From Tubiluchus corallicola (lineage: Eukaryota > Priapulida > Priapulimorpha > Priapulimorphida > Tubiluchidae): 64,000 bases of DNA. The notes below the pieces were generated by a model. That model was not told the origin of the DNA, made no database searches, and worked only from the letters and a program-made list of their open reading frames with translations. Positions 55,401 through 64,000 of this stretch are shown here, one piece after another. How positions within the stretch are numbered: position 1 is the first letter of the stretch; every line of letters starts with the position of its first letter. The position numbers were made by a program, and so were the translations under genes. The stretch lies in the NCBI GenBank assembly GCA_030141605.1, contig JAQGDQ010000086.1, positions 367,418 to 431,417 on the forward strand, written 5' to 3'.

Positions 55401-58400
55401 TTATTAGCAAGTTTGCAATACTAATCAGATCTGCCAACAACTGTGAATCATGGAAAAATACGACATTTAACAAAGAGATGAGTGAAACAATTAAAAAGAT
55501 GATAAGTGTAAAATGTTCATTTGCACAAGTTAATCTGCAATATCAATTTTGCAATGAACTTTAAAGCAGATGACATAGCTAACAAGCAGTTAGTTTAGTT
55601 GTGCATTACTGATCAAAGTTAAAAAGCGAAAAACCCATGGCATTTTGTGCACAGCATATTTAACAAAACATCAAAAATACAGTTTTGATTGCAATAGTTA
55701 GAAGATGGCAACAACATGCACGGATAATGGAAGCACCTAGGTGGATTCATAAGCACGGATGGCAACTAGTGCCCTCTATGTAGATCCGGCGCAGTAAAAA
55801 CAGCAGTTTCGAAAAGAAATTTAGGCACAAACAAGGGCATTTAGCAAGCAAATTGTGTCAGCTGAATATATGTGTGGACAGTTCTGTTTTCTAATTATTT
55901 TAGTATCAAAATCAATCGTTCCATCAATTTGATGTTAATATTTACCTCATGCCAGAGAATGCAGTTTATTTCAAATATACAACAAAAATTGCATAATTAG
56001 TGTATGCCAATCCAAAAATGCTCAAGAATAATCTATAACTTTTTAATCACTTTAACTGTGCCATTTCAAGCGGTTAATCATAGCAACGCAAGCAGTGCAT
56101 ATTTAATTTACTACAGCACGACTAAGGCTGCAGTGCCATCTATGGTGTAAATAAGAAACATTTTTACATTGCAGTGCCATCTATCAATGTTCATGTGAAG
56201 TGTTATATCAACACATGCTGCCATCTATCTACCACTATGGTTTATTTAAGCGTGCAGTGTTGTTACTCGTACGTGTTTCCGCTGTTTCCACCAGCACGAT
56301 TTTTCTCTCTGTCTCTATTCTTGCGATGACCAGGAGCAATGGGAGGACTAAAAAACGACACATCACTTTGAACAGAAACTTCTACAATTTTGCCTAGAAA
56401 TTTCAGTAGAAGTTTCCTGCCATGCAGTATTAATAAAGGCTTCATTAATACACAAGAAAACACTCATCAGAAATAAAGCTTAAAAAATTTGTCTTGAAAT
56501 TTTATATCACTTAAGTTCTGTCTTATCACACACCAGCAACACTGTATAAAACTCGTAAATTTAAATTCTAACGAAGATCTTTAGGTGCAGCCATTTTAAC
56601 GGAAAGTTGTTTGAAACACAGCTTTGAAAAAATAATCAGAGTATTGGTAGCACACTCTTTGCTAACTAAGCAAAAGTATAAATTACTTTATATTGTCAAT
56701 AAAAGCGACAATGTGTTTTTGTGAATCAGTGTTGCATACTGGGATGGTGATGTAGACTTATTAAGAATTTCCATTTTCAGAGTCTTTCTAGCAGGTAAGC
56801 GTAATGCTAAGTAGTATAACTTTGTATGGAAAGTTCTTTGGGATACACATTAAAATTCCCTTTTCATCCGAATTAAGTAGGTGCACATGATCTATGGTAA
56901 GTAAAAAAGGGCAGCAGGTAAACTTTTAATGTAATCAAGAACAAACATTGAACTGAATTATCTAGCATTTGGCAAAAGCCCTGAAGTTACATTGCAATTA
57001 TAATCTGATTTTATGTTGTATTTAAAAATTGGCAGAGCAGATGGCCAAAATGATTCTACTCTACATTAACCAATGGACGATGAAAAAACTAGAATACCAT
57101 TAATAGAATAAAGCTAACAGTATTAATTAAATATTTATTAATTACACCCAATTTTGAAAAGCAGTAATTATAAAAAAATTTAATAAACTGAAAGCAAAGA
57201 AGTAAATTACGCAACACAAAAAGAAGTTTGTTAAAAAAGGAAACATTTTGGTTTTATAAGTTTTCAAAAAGTATAATCAATTGTTAAAAGCGTTAGCCAA
57301 AATTATCAATTAAATATTAATCAGATTTAATAAAAAATAGGTCAGATAAGGTAACTGAGATCATAGTTTATAATTTTATAGAAGATCTGGCCTATTTAGA
57401 AACGTTTATGCAAATAAAAATGCATCAAGAGCAACTAAATTAGAACGATGAGCATGTTAAATTAGGAACAGACTTTGACTCAGCACTAAAATAATTAAAA
57501 TTAGCATTAAGCAAAATGCACAAAAATTAATCTATCTATTATTAGAAAGTTAATGTAAAAATAAGCAATCTAAATAGAACTATTTTGGAATTAGTCAGAA
57601 TTATTAGACGATGAATTAAAATACGATGCTGAAGTGCTAGGAATGCAACTAGTGAATGATGATTTAAACGGTGATATTTATTACCCTTTATCGGTTAAAA
57701 ACGAATAAGAATGGAGAAATGGTAAATAAAACATTAATGTATAAAATGAATTAAAAATACAAAACGAAGGAGCATCTGTATAGTTTAGATAAAAAAAAAG
57801 GCAAAATGCTTCTAGAATAAGTTAATGTGCCAAAAGTTTCAACTAAAAAACATGACTTTTTTAACCTTAAAACTTAGCTAAACAGTTGGCATTAGTTTTC
57901 TTAAACTTACGTCTAGTTTTCTTTGCAAAACACAGTAAGGCCACTTCTTACAAAAGTAGACAGGTAAACTTTTCATAAAAATTCGCTTAATCTGCAGGAG
58001 ATATACAACAACTACATCAATGTTACCTACTTCACTTTAAAAGACCTGCAGAATTACAGTAGACATGTACACGGAGTGTTGACATTCATTTAAAATCTTA
58101 TACCACCGTATAAATAACAAATATATGGCAATGGTTTTTCTAACCAGAGCTAAATATCTGCACTTAACGAAATCTGTATTTAGCAATTATTTACTTCTTC
58201 AAATATCGTTTATTCTGCAGTAAAGCGCCTCTTACCTGGCCCCACCGGAGCCGACTCGCCCCGGTTTCTTGTTAGGAGTTGACGGGCTGTTCTTGCCATC
58301 CTTCTGCAGAGATTTGAGGGTGTTCATCAGGGTTGGAGTGCCAACTGTAACACAGAAATGAGCCTGATTTCGACAGAAATCAAATTTGCATTGCCATAAA

Positions 58401-59319
58401 TTTGAGCTATATTATCTACACTACAAACTAATTTAATTTCATAGTTGCACACTTGCTAGGATTAATATAACAAACAGGTTCTTGTGGCACAGGATTTCAA
58501 TAATGCTTTAAAATACTCAGACCATGATGGTAAGGTTTCAGCATTTACTGCACATTGTCTGACATAAGACTTTTCAGCAAAGCTCTTCAGTGTCTACTTC
58601 TACAGTCATTTGTAAAAGTATCGGACCACCTCCAGAAATATGCCAATTTGGCAACCCTGTCTATTCATTGCATCAGCCGTGATCCCAGCACTAGTTGCCG
58701 CACACAAAGATGTGTGGGTGGAAGAAATCAAGAAAGACTATTGCACATCACTTGTAGCTAGTATGCCTCACTCACTGATGCTCATGGAGGGCACACAAAA
58801 CACTGAAATATCTTCAACATTACTCTTAAATATAATATGAATATGAATTTGAACATGCTGCGTTAATTTTTTTAAGATTTGATAACAATAAAGAATTTTA
58901 TGTTTCCATAAAATCATGTTTTCCTAATAAATGCCATTTTCTGAGGTGTGGTCCGATACTTTTGCAAATGAATTTACAATTATAGCAAAATATTAAGCGA
59001 AAGCACAAAACTAAAATTGTTGCTGAAAGCAACCATGTTTGTTACTGAATCAAATTAATAATATTTTGATATAATTGCAGAAGTAGACACTGAAGAGCTC
59101 TGCTGAAAAGTCTTACGTCTTTCAATTTAGATACTGAATGGCTGCATATACCTGTGCACTGTGCAATAAATGCTAAAACTTTACCATCATGGTCTTAGTA
59201 TTATATAAAGCATTGTTAATATAACAAAGTTAAAAATTAACTTGATTAAAAGTGATAGTATTACTCCAAAACAGAGGCAATAAGAATCAGTGCAGTATTA
59301 ATAATAATAATAATAATAT

Positions 59320-59352
<33 letters not shown>

Positions 59353-61906
59353 TTTATTATTATTATTATTATTTTTATTATTATACGTCAATTTCGAAAA
59401 TTCGGCCTGATAAAGGCCCATTTTATAATTAAGTTCATGAATAATTACTAAATAAACTGTCTAGCATAAGAAAGATAACTGAACTTATTGGGAATTAAGA
59501 AAAAATTCGTTAAATAAACTTGTTAAAAATGATAAAGCAGAAAAACCCAGAAAAACAATAATTTCCACAATTGGGGTAGCACAGAAAAAATGTGTCGAAG
59601 TTTAGATTATAATAATCTTAGAAGCAAGTACCCAACAACGTTAAATTTCATTACAATACAGTTAAGTCCTCGCTTAACGACTCCCTGTTTAGCGACATTT
59701 CGTTTTAACGATGCTGAACATTGGATACCTTTTTTTCACTTAATGACGTACCGTTTCATTTTAACGATGACTTTTTTGCTTTGCTATTTTTTTTTACTTA
59801 ATGTGATGCCTTAAAACAGTACATATTGCAATATTCTAAAAGACATTAGTAATATAAACACTGCAATTCTTATATAAGTACATACGTTTTTGCTTCCCGA
59901 CTGACCACTAAATGCTAGCTGTTTGTATCAAGCGAGATCTGGGAGCAAACTTTATGGGAAGGAATTTTGCCTACAACCTGTTGTTATAGCAACCAGACTA
60001 GTGCGTACTAAGTCTCTATATAAAATTCCCAAGGCAGCCCCAGGGCTTGGCTTTGACTATGCTGCAGTGTTTATTGTTTAACCGCTACCTAGACTTAAAT
60101 AGTTAAATGTCAACTAAAGAGAAAAAGCTAGCTAGGTAAGTAAGATATATAGGTGGTTTCAAGCAAACAGAAAGAAATTAATAAGTTGAAATATGAGTAA
60201 AATTCATAAAACATTTAATTCATACGATTAAGCAGCATTGATTATTGCCTCTAGAACGTATCCCAATTCTTTTACATTACATTTTTATGCAAATCTTGGC
60301 TTCGTTTAATGACGTTTCACTTAACGTCGCATTTTGCTGGAACACATTAGGGTCGTTAAGTGAGGGACTTAGTATACATTGTTTTTTGGCTGCCAAAGTT
60401 ACAAGATTGTAGCTCTAATGGTTTTTAAATTACGACCAAAAACTCTTTCACGTATTAAAAATTTAAATGCCAGAACAATGTCGCCAATCGTCAACTGAAA
60501 AACAGCTTTTTTCTGACTTGTTGATTTAGAACTTTTGTAGGAATGGACAAACAAAAGGGAATCTCCTAAAATTTTTGCTGTTTATATCTAATCGGCTGTA
60601 ACATCAGCATGATAATTTTCCATTATTTTCTTCATATAATATCATTACCAAATCTTTGGTTGGCACATTTCTTGCACCACCTAATATATTATATTCCAAC
60701 TTACCTTGCTTTACTGTGGCAGCACAAGTCAGTCGGCAGGAGAAACCAAGAAAATGAAAAGAAAAACAAATGCAAAATAAGAAATATTCTATTAACAACA
60801 AAATGGAAAACTTAATGTATTACTAAGATAATGGTATGTCTAGGCAACAATAAATCTTGTAGATCTGGTTTCTAATCTAATTTATTTGCAAATATAATAT
60901 ACTTAAATAAATACTTTCAGCCAGAGAGAAAAAAACCATAAAGTTTACAATTCCCCACACACAGGAAATTAGTTCGTAAAGCAGATTAGGGGTAGGGTTA
61001 GGATTAGGGTTAGGGTATAAGGATCAGGGTTTGGCTAGGGTTAGGGTATTTAAACTGTGTGGGGAATTGTAAACGCCTTCAAATCATGTACATGGGTAAT
61101 TGTTGAAAAGAGCACTAGAATTACGGATGTGAGATGGTAAAATGCCACAAATGAAACAAAACAAAACGATAAAAGAAAACGAAAACAAGATGAAAACCTT
61201 TACAAGAAAAGTTAGAAATAAAAATGCAAACGAAGACTAAGATGTGCGCAAATTTGCGTACAGTAAATTTTGCCTTATACTGATTTACCAATCACTTCAA
61301 GATAGAAAAAATGATGCGTTTATTGTAAGGTAAATTATGTTGGTTAATTGTACTGTTACCTTGTAAATCTAGAACCAACTAAAGTATAAGGTGCCAACAT
61401 TAAGGTGTTTTAAGTGGAATTTGCATCGAACATGCAATATGATGAATAAAATGCACAATTTTATCACCTAAATTGAGTTTAAAATGGGCTGGAAACTTGA
61501 AATTCAAACAGTAATGTTTTGAAATAAAAGAAAATAGACAGAAATAAATAAACAGAAGCTTAGAAAAATGGGAAATAATAGGAAAGCAGAATATATCATA
61601 ACTGTATGTGTAATATTATAGTAATAATTAAATTCTCATGTGCAAAAAACTATTTTCTAACTGGAATACAATATCCATATACACTATTATACAGACTAAA
61701 AGTCTGATGTAAGATACATCCAAAATGCACAAAATAAATAAACAAACAAATAAATAAACTAATTTTTCAACACTGTTAATAAAATTGCAACCTAAAGAAT
61801 CACTAAAAGAATAAAGTATTATCATTATTATTATAACTAACTAACATAAAACTTCTATATAAAATTGTTAGTTACTTACATTGTACTGTGTCCTTATGCA
61901 TGGCAT
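40319..61906 (-). CDS. KCNMA1: BK (Slo1) large-conductance Ca2+-activated K+ channel, 3' half of gene
   Basis: Exons in transcript order: 61880-61906, (60705-60713 optional), 58236-58344, 54198-54372, 52690-52914, 51140-51326, 46261-46359, 45531-45661, 42578-42772, 41431-41607, 40319-40417. Without the optional exon they give 473 in-frame codons and a stop. Matches to Slo1: [46 protein letters not shown]; the calcium bowl [63 protein letters not shown]; and [14 protein letters not shown]. This is the cytoplasmic gating ring from the RCK1-RCK2 linker through RCK2 to a short tail. The pore, voltage sensor and RCK1 lie beyond the right edge. The channel opens with depolarisation and Ca2+ in neurons and muscle. 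A cadherin-like gene sits antisense in the intron between 46359 and 51140. Confidence 0.95.
40440..40990. repeat. About 30-bp minisatellite in the last BK intron
   Basis: Around 15 to 18 imperfect tandem copies of a unit built from acaaagtgtgactac, cacagataacattaat and variants, with some copies shortened. It fills about half of the intron between exons 41431-41607 and 40319-40417. Confidence 0.85.
44100..44725 (+). repeat. Dispersed repeat family A, copy 3 (longest)
   Basis: This intronic copy (BK gene) begins with the block shared with copy 2, continues with a segment inverted relative to copy 2, and ends with a 99-codon open frame (44421-44720) matching copy 1. It is therefore the most complete copy. 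Nucleotide identity to copy 1 across the frame is roughly 80 percent by eye. Confidence 0.7.
45040..45225. repeat. About 60-bp tandem repeat in a BK intron
   Basis: Three decaying copies of a unit containing gcactgttcctgcatata, gagggttaag and agaagttta. Confidence 0.7.
45531..45661 (-). CDS. KCNMA1: Calcium-bowl exon of the BK channel gene
   Basis: The 131-nt exon encodes [11 protein letters not shown], five aspartates, then [20 protein letters not shown]. This is the Slo1 calcium bowl in RCK2, with every acidic residue of the core present. High-affinity Ca2+ sensing at this site is therefore expected. Donor gtatgt; the next exon begins TYFNDN. Confidence 0.95.
45718..45945. repeat. 93-bp tandem duplication beside the calcium-bowl exon
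   Basis: gacaaaatgacatttt recurs with a 93-bp period (45721 and 45814). The second unit's tail extends into a block that recurs again near 54060-54165. It lies within the intron upstream of the calcium-bowl exon. Confidence 0.7.
46591..46842 (+). pseudogene. piggyBac-like transposase fragment
   Basis: The frame contains [18 protein letters not shown], then [22 protein letters not shown]. This follows the N-terminal DDE_Tnp_1_7 pattern of piggyBac transposases (EI-x-x-F-I-x-L-x-IL, then P-F-x-x-x-x-R-x-R-x-x-x-IL-x-x-L-x-F). It stops soon after. No catalytic aspartates or terminal inverted repeats were seen, so this is a dead fragment inside a BK intron. Confidence 0.55.
47752..49611 (+). CDS. 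Cadherin-like single-pass membrane protein, intronless, nested in a BK intron
   Basis: 619 codons in one exon, antisense to the BK channel. An N-terminal hydrophobic segment (about residues 11-29) can serve as signal peptide. Four to five diverged cadherin-type repeats follow: unit 1 ends NFFPPQF (about 145-151); unit 2 (about 152-263) has [22 protein letters not shown] and ends DESLNPKF; unit 3 runs about 264-365; unit 4 begins [20 protein letters not shown]; the last unit holds several cysteines. Seven N-glycosylation sequons are visible. A basic stretch (about 566-583), one transmembrane helix (about 584-610) and a nine-residue tail end the protein. That tail is too short for catenin binding. 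Classical Ca2+ ligands are only partly kept. I cannot name an orthologue. The gene may be retroposed or lineage-specific. Confidence 0.75.
   Translation: MLHDAIVRRCFIKFSVKFFIANGLVLAACEALSICRDYPNVSIPETAEKHYWYKLPTPKENEAFFGKWLTNYPTVFSISKKTNGIYVVVQRDIRTWLTEMSEVFDPGTKLKEKPIKVSGRCRSGQLNDDHIERTIEIEIVIVSYNFFPPQFLDDTPDVIIVPEFTSIGTTLQVVEAKDSDLLPPSNEIIFTMGIQKSFYFDVVQTGASQAKVILKREVDYENHANGTLHLFVQLNDKGVTPNSKQNSERFTIKLIDESLNPKFTSVWYHTTVNNDAHTSTELDTYPTPVRAVDGETMKYDGRLTYSLVNTSQHFTMEQKGEGAIVKVGPNGLPESEYTLTIRAQVDEYHFTDAFLTVIVKQPSKPPIFLLKFYKFNVLESMPVGRWLSTIPIINQGPDTIAFTLITRDINATNKFMITPKGFLLVAAKLIPGVFNLAVRADVGQHSGFVNITLTVLEGFDKNPKFWKPEYNFVYKRSLPSTLKVNATCAGTKSALDYSILGYSNRFNINKHGEILVKVEDLSNTADHYFEFSVIACCTRGVLSAGEDQRCNSTLAKLLIASGGSIRRGHTRQQNEQKVKRTKKEITITVYTFIAVMIVVIVLNTVYLLYLRRKKHSQLE
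50258..50263 (+). terminator. Candidate polyadenylation signal of the cadherin-like gene
   Basis: AATAAA about 650 bp after the stop codon, the first one seen downstream on the plus strand. Confidence 0.35.
54040..54165. repeat. Third copy of the 45.8-kb intronic repeat block
   Basis: gtattattaatgtattat, cttgattt, agtttgataatggct and cgaaatgatcgtc match the block at 45849-45945 in order and orientation. It lies about 30 bp downstream (in transcript sense) of the RCK2 exon 54198-54372. Confidence 0.55.
54198..54372 (-). CDS. KCNMA1: BK exon joining the linker to RCK2
   Basis: Begins after a tgcttgcag acceptor with a serine- and proline-rich linker ([13 protein letters not shown]), then [18 protein letters not shown], the conserved start of RCK2. 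In Slo1 this reads [18 protein letters not shown]. Donor gtacta, phase 0. Confidence 0.9.
54700..58235 (-). other. BK intron, nothing recognised
   Basis: Very AT-rich intron sequence between exons 58236-58344 and 54198-54372. No coding exon with acceptable phase and splice sites was found. One acceptor/donor pair near 57910 was tested and gives a stop. Confidence 0.5.
58236..58344 (-). CDS. KCNMA1: BK linker exon between RCK1 and RCK2
   Basis: The exon encodes [19 protein letters not shown] and [17 protein letters not shown], equivalent to the low-complexity RCK1-RCK2 linker of Slo1 (SPKKK...NSPNTSP). Entry phase 1 and exit phase 2 agree with its neighbours. It is notably GC-rich compared with the introns. 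Confidence 0.82.
58486..59215. mobile_element. Decayed Tc1/mariner element inside a longer inverted repeat
   Basis: Inner element, about 58600-58975: ends contain aaaagtatcggaccac in opposite orientation. The plus-strand frame between them carries [19 protein letters not shown], resembling the C-terminal end of Tc1 transposases; the catalytic part is deleted. Outer arms, about 58494-58598 and 59075-59215, are also inverted copies of each other (accatgatggtaa, cttttcagc, cttcagtgtctacttct), with about 40 bp missing from the left arm. The whole sits in a BK intron. Confidence 0.65.
59297..59388. repeat. (AAT)n/(ATT)n palindromic microsatellite
   Basis: A run of aat triplets turns into a run of att triplets, so the tract can form a hairpin. 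Confidence 0.9.
59659..60374. mobile_element. MITE with terminal inverted repeats (pogo/Tigger-like ends)
   Basis: The left end reads cagttaagtcctcgcttaac. The right end complements to actaagtccctcacttaac. Further inverted words (gcgacatt, aacgatg, aatgacgt) occur inside the ends. TA-rich flanks are consistent with TA target duplication. There is no transposase frame. Confidence 0.6.
60705..60713 (-). CDS. KCNMA1: Probable 9-nt optional microexon in the BK linker
   Basis: Nine bases (taaagcaag) lie between a strong pyrimidine-rich acceptor region ending gctgccacag and a gtaagttgg donor. Between the 27-nt exon (exit phase 1) and exon 58236-58344 (entry phase 1) it keeps frame and adds three residues, changing VQ-FGT to VQ-LKQ-VGT. 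Small inserts at this linker are known from alternative splicing of vertebrate BK channels. Recognition rests on splice signals and phase only. Confidence 0.42.
60943..61074. repeat. Telomere-like tract enclosed by a perfect 19-bp inverted repeat
   Basis: gtttacaattccccacaca at 60943-60961 is repeated as its exact reverse complement at 61056-61074. Between them lies about 65 bp of degenerate ttaggg repeats (ggttaggattagggttaggg and relatives). Total size is 132 bp. Confidence 0.85.
61880..61906 (-). CDS. KCNMA1: 27-nt microexon in the BK linker
   Basis: The exon follows a tttcaacatag acceptor and ends at a gtaagt donor. It enters and leaves in phase 1 and encodes AMHKDTVQ plus split codons, joining in frame to GTPTLMN of exon 58236-58344. 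It is the most upstream BK exon found in the window. The exon before it lies beyond the right edge or was not recognised in 61907-64000. It may be constitutive or a cassette. Confidence 0.55.
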
Positions 61907-62737
61907 CTATGTTGAAAGTATAAAACACAAAGTACAGTGTTATTCATGCGTATATAATACCGATTATCATTTTCTTTTAACAGTCTAACAGCACCAAAGA
62001 GTACTAATTATAATAAAAAAGGACTGACTATGCAATTAATGATTATTCAACATTTTTTCAAAATGCACAAATCATGTGACAATCAACGAACTACCAAGCA
62101 TGAGACATGGACAAAAACATCTAAGTTATAGCCAGATTAAACCTCTTAGTTTTTAATACAAAATGTACGCTGGAAAACACATTTTTTGTCTTGGTATTTT
62201 CACAAAAATTGTTGCTAAAAAGTTAGCTAAATAAAAGTATATTTTGTATAACGCAAAAATAATATTATAAAAATAGACTGATTAGAATTAGAGCAAAATA
62301 TGTTAAAATACTTAAATAGCACCAAAGTCTAAAAGCAGCTGCTACATAAGAAAAGCTGTTATCGTGCTAAGAGCAAAAAAATCAGAAATATTTCAAAACA
62401 AGCACAGCACTGTAATTAAAAGAACACACATTAACAACTGCAAAATCTCCAACAGCAAAATGCTGTTGTTTTTTGAAAAAAGAACAGCTTAAAGAATTGC
62501 AAAAAGGAAGGGGAAAAAGTCGTATCCTATCTTACATTTTTTATAAATTCTCTAACTTCTATTGCGCACTAATAATTAAGCATTATGGATATGTAAGAAT
62601 TCAAAGACTTATTATCGCTATATATTCTTAATAGTATTTCGTACATATGGTAGATTTTTGTAGTTAATTTATATGTATGTCACCGCTTTCTTGGCAATAA
62701 AAAAATCCATGTAAACTATTTAAATTTTTTGAACTTA

Positions 62738-62772
62738 TATATACATATATATATATATATGTATATATATAA
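62738..62772. repeat. (TA)n microsatellite
   Basis: A short alternating ta/at run with palindromic symmetry (atatacatatatata...tatgtatatat). Confidence 0.85.
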
Positions 62773-63566
62773 ATTTACAATTCAAGACTTGAAAATACTA
62801 GTAATCATAAACGATACTAAATTAAGAAGCCTGAAAAAAGCATGTCACTTTCAAAATGTCTTAAATTCTATAAAAAAATAAATTAATAAATGACAGGACG
62901 AAGTTTTTCCTGTTTAAATAACGACGTGATGAACCACCACAAATGTAAGTGACATTGGTAACTTACTTTAATTATGTGAAAAAATTTTCTAAAAAGTTAA
63001 ACAGACCATTTCTGAAGGATACTAATGCAAAAAATTAGATCAAAGCTAAAAATCAGCAAATTAATTAATTAGAGAATAGGTTTACTTATTATGCAGATAT
63101 AAAACATGTTTTTAATGACGGAGGTTGCAAAGCTGTGCAAAATACCATCACAGTAAATGAACTGCGATTACAAAAAAAGTTTTATATAAAAATAAATAAA
63201 AAAAAGTAAATAAAGTTTTTATTTTCCAGTCTCATATTTACGTACTTTGAAATATCTATGCCATCTATAACATTTCATTGGTCTCTTGTTATGTATAATG
63301 ATAATTTGCTTTCGCACAACTTCAAATCATATAATTGTTTATCTTTTCAAAATTAACAATTACATTATCAGTCATCTAAGTAGTAAGTACGAATTTCTCT
63401 TTATTGTCCAAAATTTTTCCAAAACTGTGTCAAAAGATTTACCAAAATGCCAAAACACAGTCACTACTATGTACAAAAACATTCTCAGAAAGCATAACTT
63501 TAGAAAAATTTGTAAATAATATGCCATGTTAAAATTTATATGTGGATGAATTATAAGAAAGACGTA

Positions 63567-63849
63567 CAGGTAGTCGTCAACTTAACACCACACTCGGTTC
63601 CGGGTGATTAGTTGTAAAATGAATTGAACATAAGTTGGACCCCTACACATACGAGGTTGTGTGTGAAGTAAGTATGGCGGCACCTACTTATGAATTTATC
63701 GAAAGAGATAAGGAGTTAAGATGAGCTTGCTCAAACCAGAAAGAAATTTTAATTACTATTATTTTTGTGGGATAAATTAACCGCTGTGCGTTTAGTTCGT
63801 AAAGTCGTGTGGTCGTAAGTTGCACAGATCTTAAGTCGAAGACTACCTG
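63567..63849. mobile_element. MITE with 18-bp imperfect terminal inverted repeats
   Basis: The left end is caggtagtcgtcaactta. The right end is taagtcgaagactacctg, the reverse complement with one mismatch. The interior shows further inverted words (cgtaagttg near the right end). At about 283 bp with no transposase frame, it is a non-autonomous element of the same type as 8466-8777. The 90-codon minus-strand frame starting at 63960 is incidental. Confidence 0.7.
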
Positions 63850-64000
63850 CTCAGTAAAATGGCATAGAGACGTGATGCACAAAAATATGATAAACCAAAT
63901 AAAATCATGTTTTATATCTAATCTTCCTGCAGTTTCAGTTATTCCACCACTGCTGGTCAAGCCATAAAAAGCATTAAAAGGTATAACAGCAAGGTTAAAG

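Noticed and set aside
57895-57960. Possible BK microexon near a gtaagt on the minus strand
   Set aside because: The in-phase version contains a stop, and the other acceptors give lengths not divisible by three.
63688-63960. 90-codon minus-strand frame at the right edge, considered as an upstream BK exon
   Set aside because: It runs through a MITE with clear inverted ends and has no similarity to Slo1.

Overview
The window is AT-rich nuclear DNA from an animal, and almost certainly an invertebrate. Genes are split by GT-AG introns of about 0.1 to 5 kb. All recognisable proteins have animal orthologues, and intergenic DNA and introns carry many small transposon remnants, minisatellites and triplet repeats. 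An ascidian or similar small-genome invertebrate would fit, but nothing here fixes the phylum.

Layout. (1) 1-18589, plus strand: the 3' part of a numb-associated kinase gene (AAK1/BMP2K/Nak family), from the last part of the kinase domain through Q-rich exons to a BMP2K-type tail. The 16 exons I placed join in one open frame of 1375 residues. (2) 20371-22863, minus: an intronless TBL3/UTP13 gene (ribosome biogenesis WD40 protein), convergent with gene 1. (3) 27077-31295, minus: an eight-exon mind bomb-like gene with the full substrate-binding half of MIB (MIB/HERC2, ZZ, MIB/HERC2, two REP units). It ends with a stop where ankyrin repeats and RING fingers would follow. (4) 34032-34194, plus: an isolated cysteine-rich exon candidate, possibly three-finger/Ly6-like. 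(5) 40319-61906 and beyond the right edge, minus: the 3' half of a BK (slowpoke, KCNMA1) calcium-activated potassium channel gene, including RCK2, the calcium bowl and the C terminus. Ten core exons join in frame. The RCK1-RCK2 linker holds a 27-nt microexon and a probable 9-nt optional microexon. (6) 47752-49611, plus: an intronless cadherin-like type I membrane protein nested antisense in a BK intron, next to a piggyBac-like transposase fragment.

These genes do not form a pathway. They act in clathrin/AP-2 endocytosis (BMP2K/AAK1), Notch-ligand handling (MIB-like), small-subunit rRNA processing (TBL3), excitability (BK) and adhesion (cadherin-like).

The points most worth a second look are the RING-less mind bomb gene, the microexons and a possible alternative C-terminal exon in BK, the 24-nt microexon in the kinase gene, the nested cadherin-like gene, a three-copy repeat family with an internally inverted segment, and a telomere-like tract enclosed by a perfect 19-bp inverted repeat. 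No non-coding RNA gene or CRISPR array was recognised. Splice sites come from reading consensus signals and frame continuity, not from transcripts.
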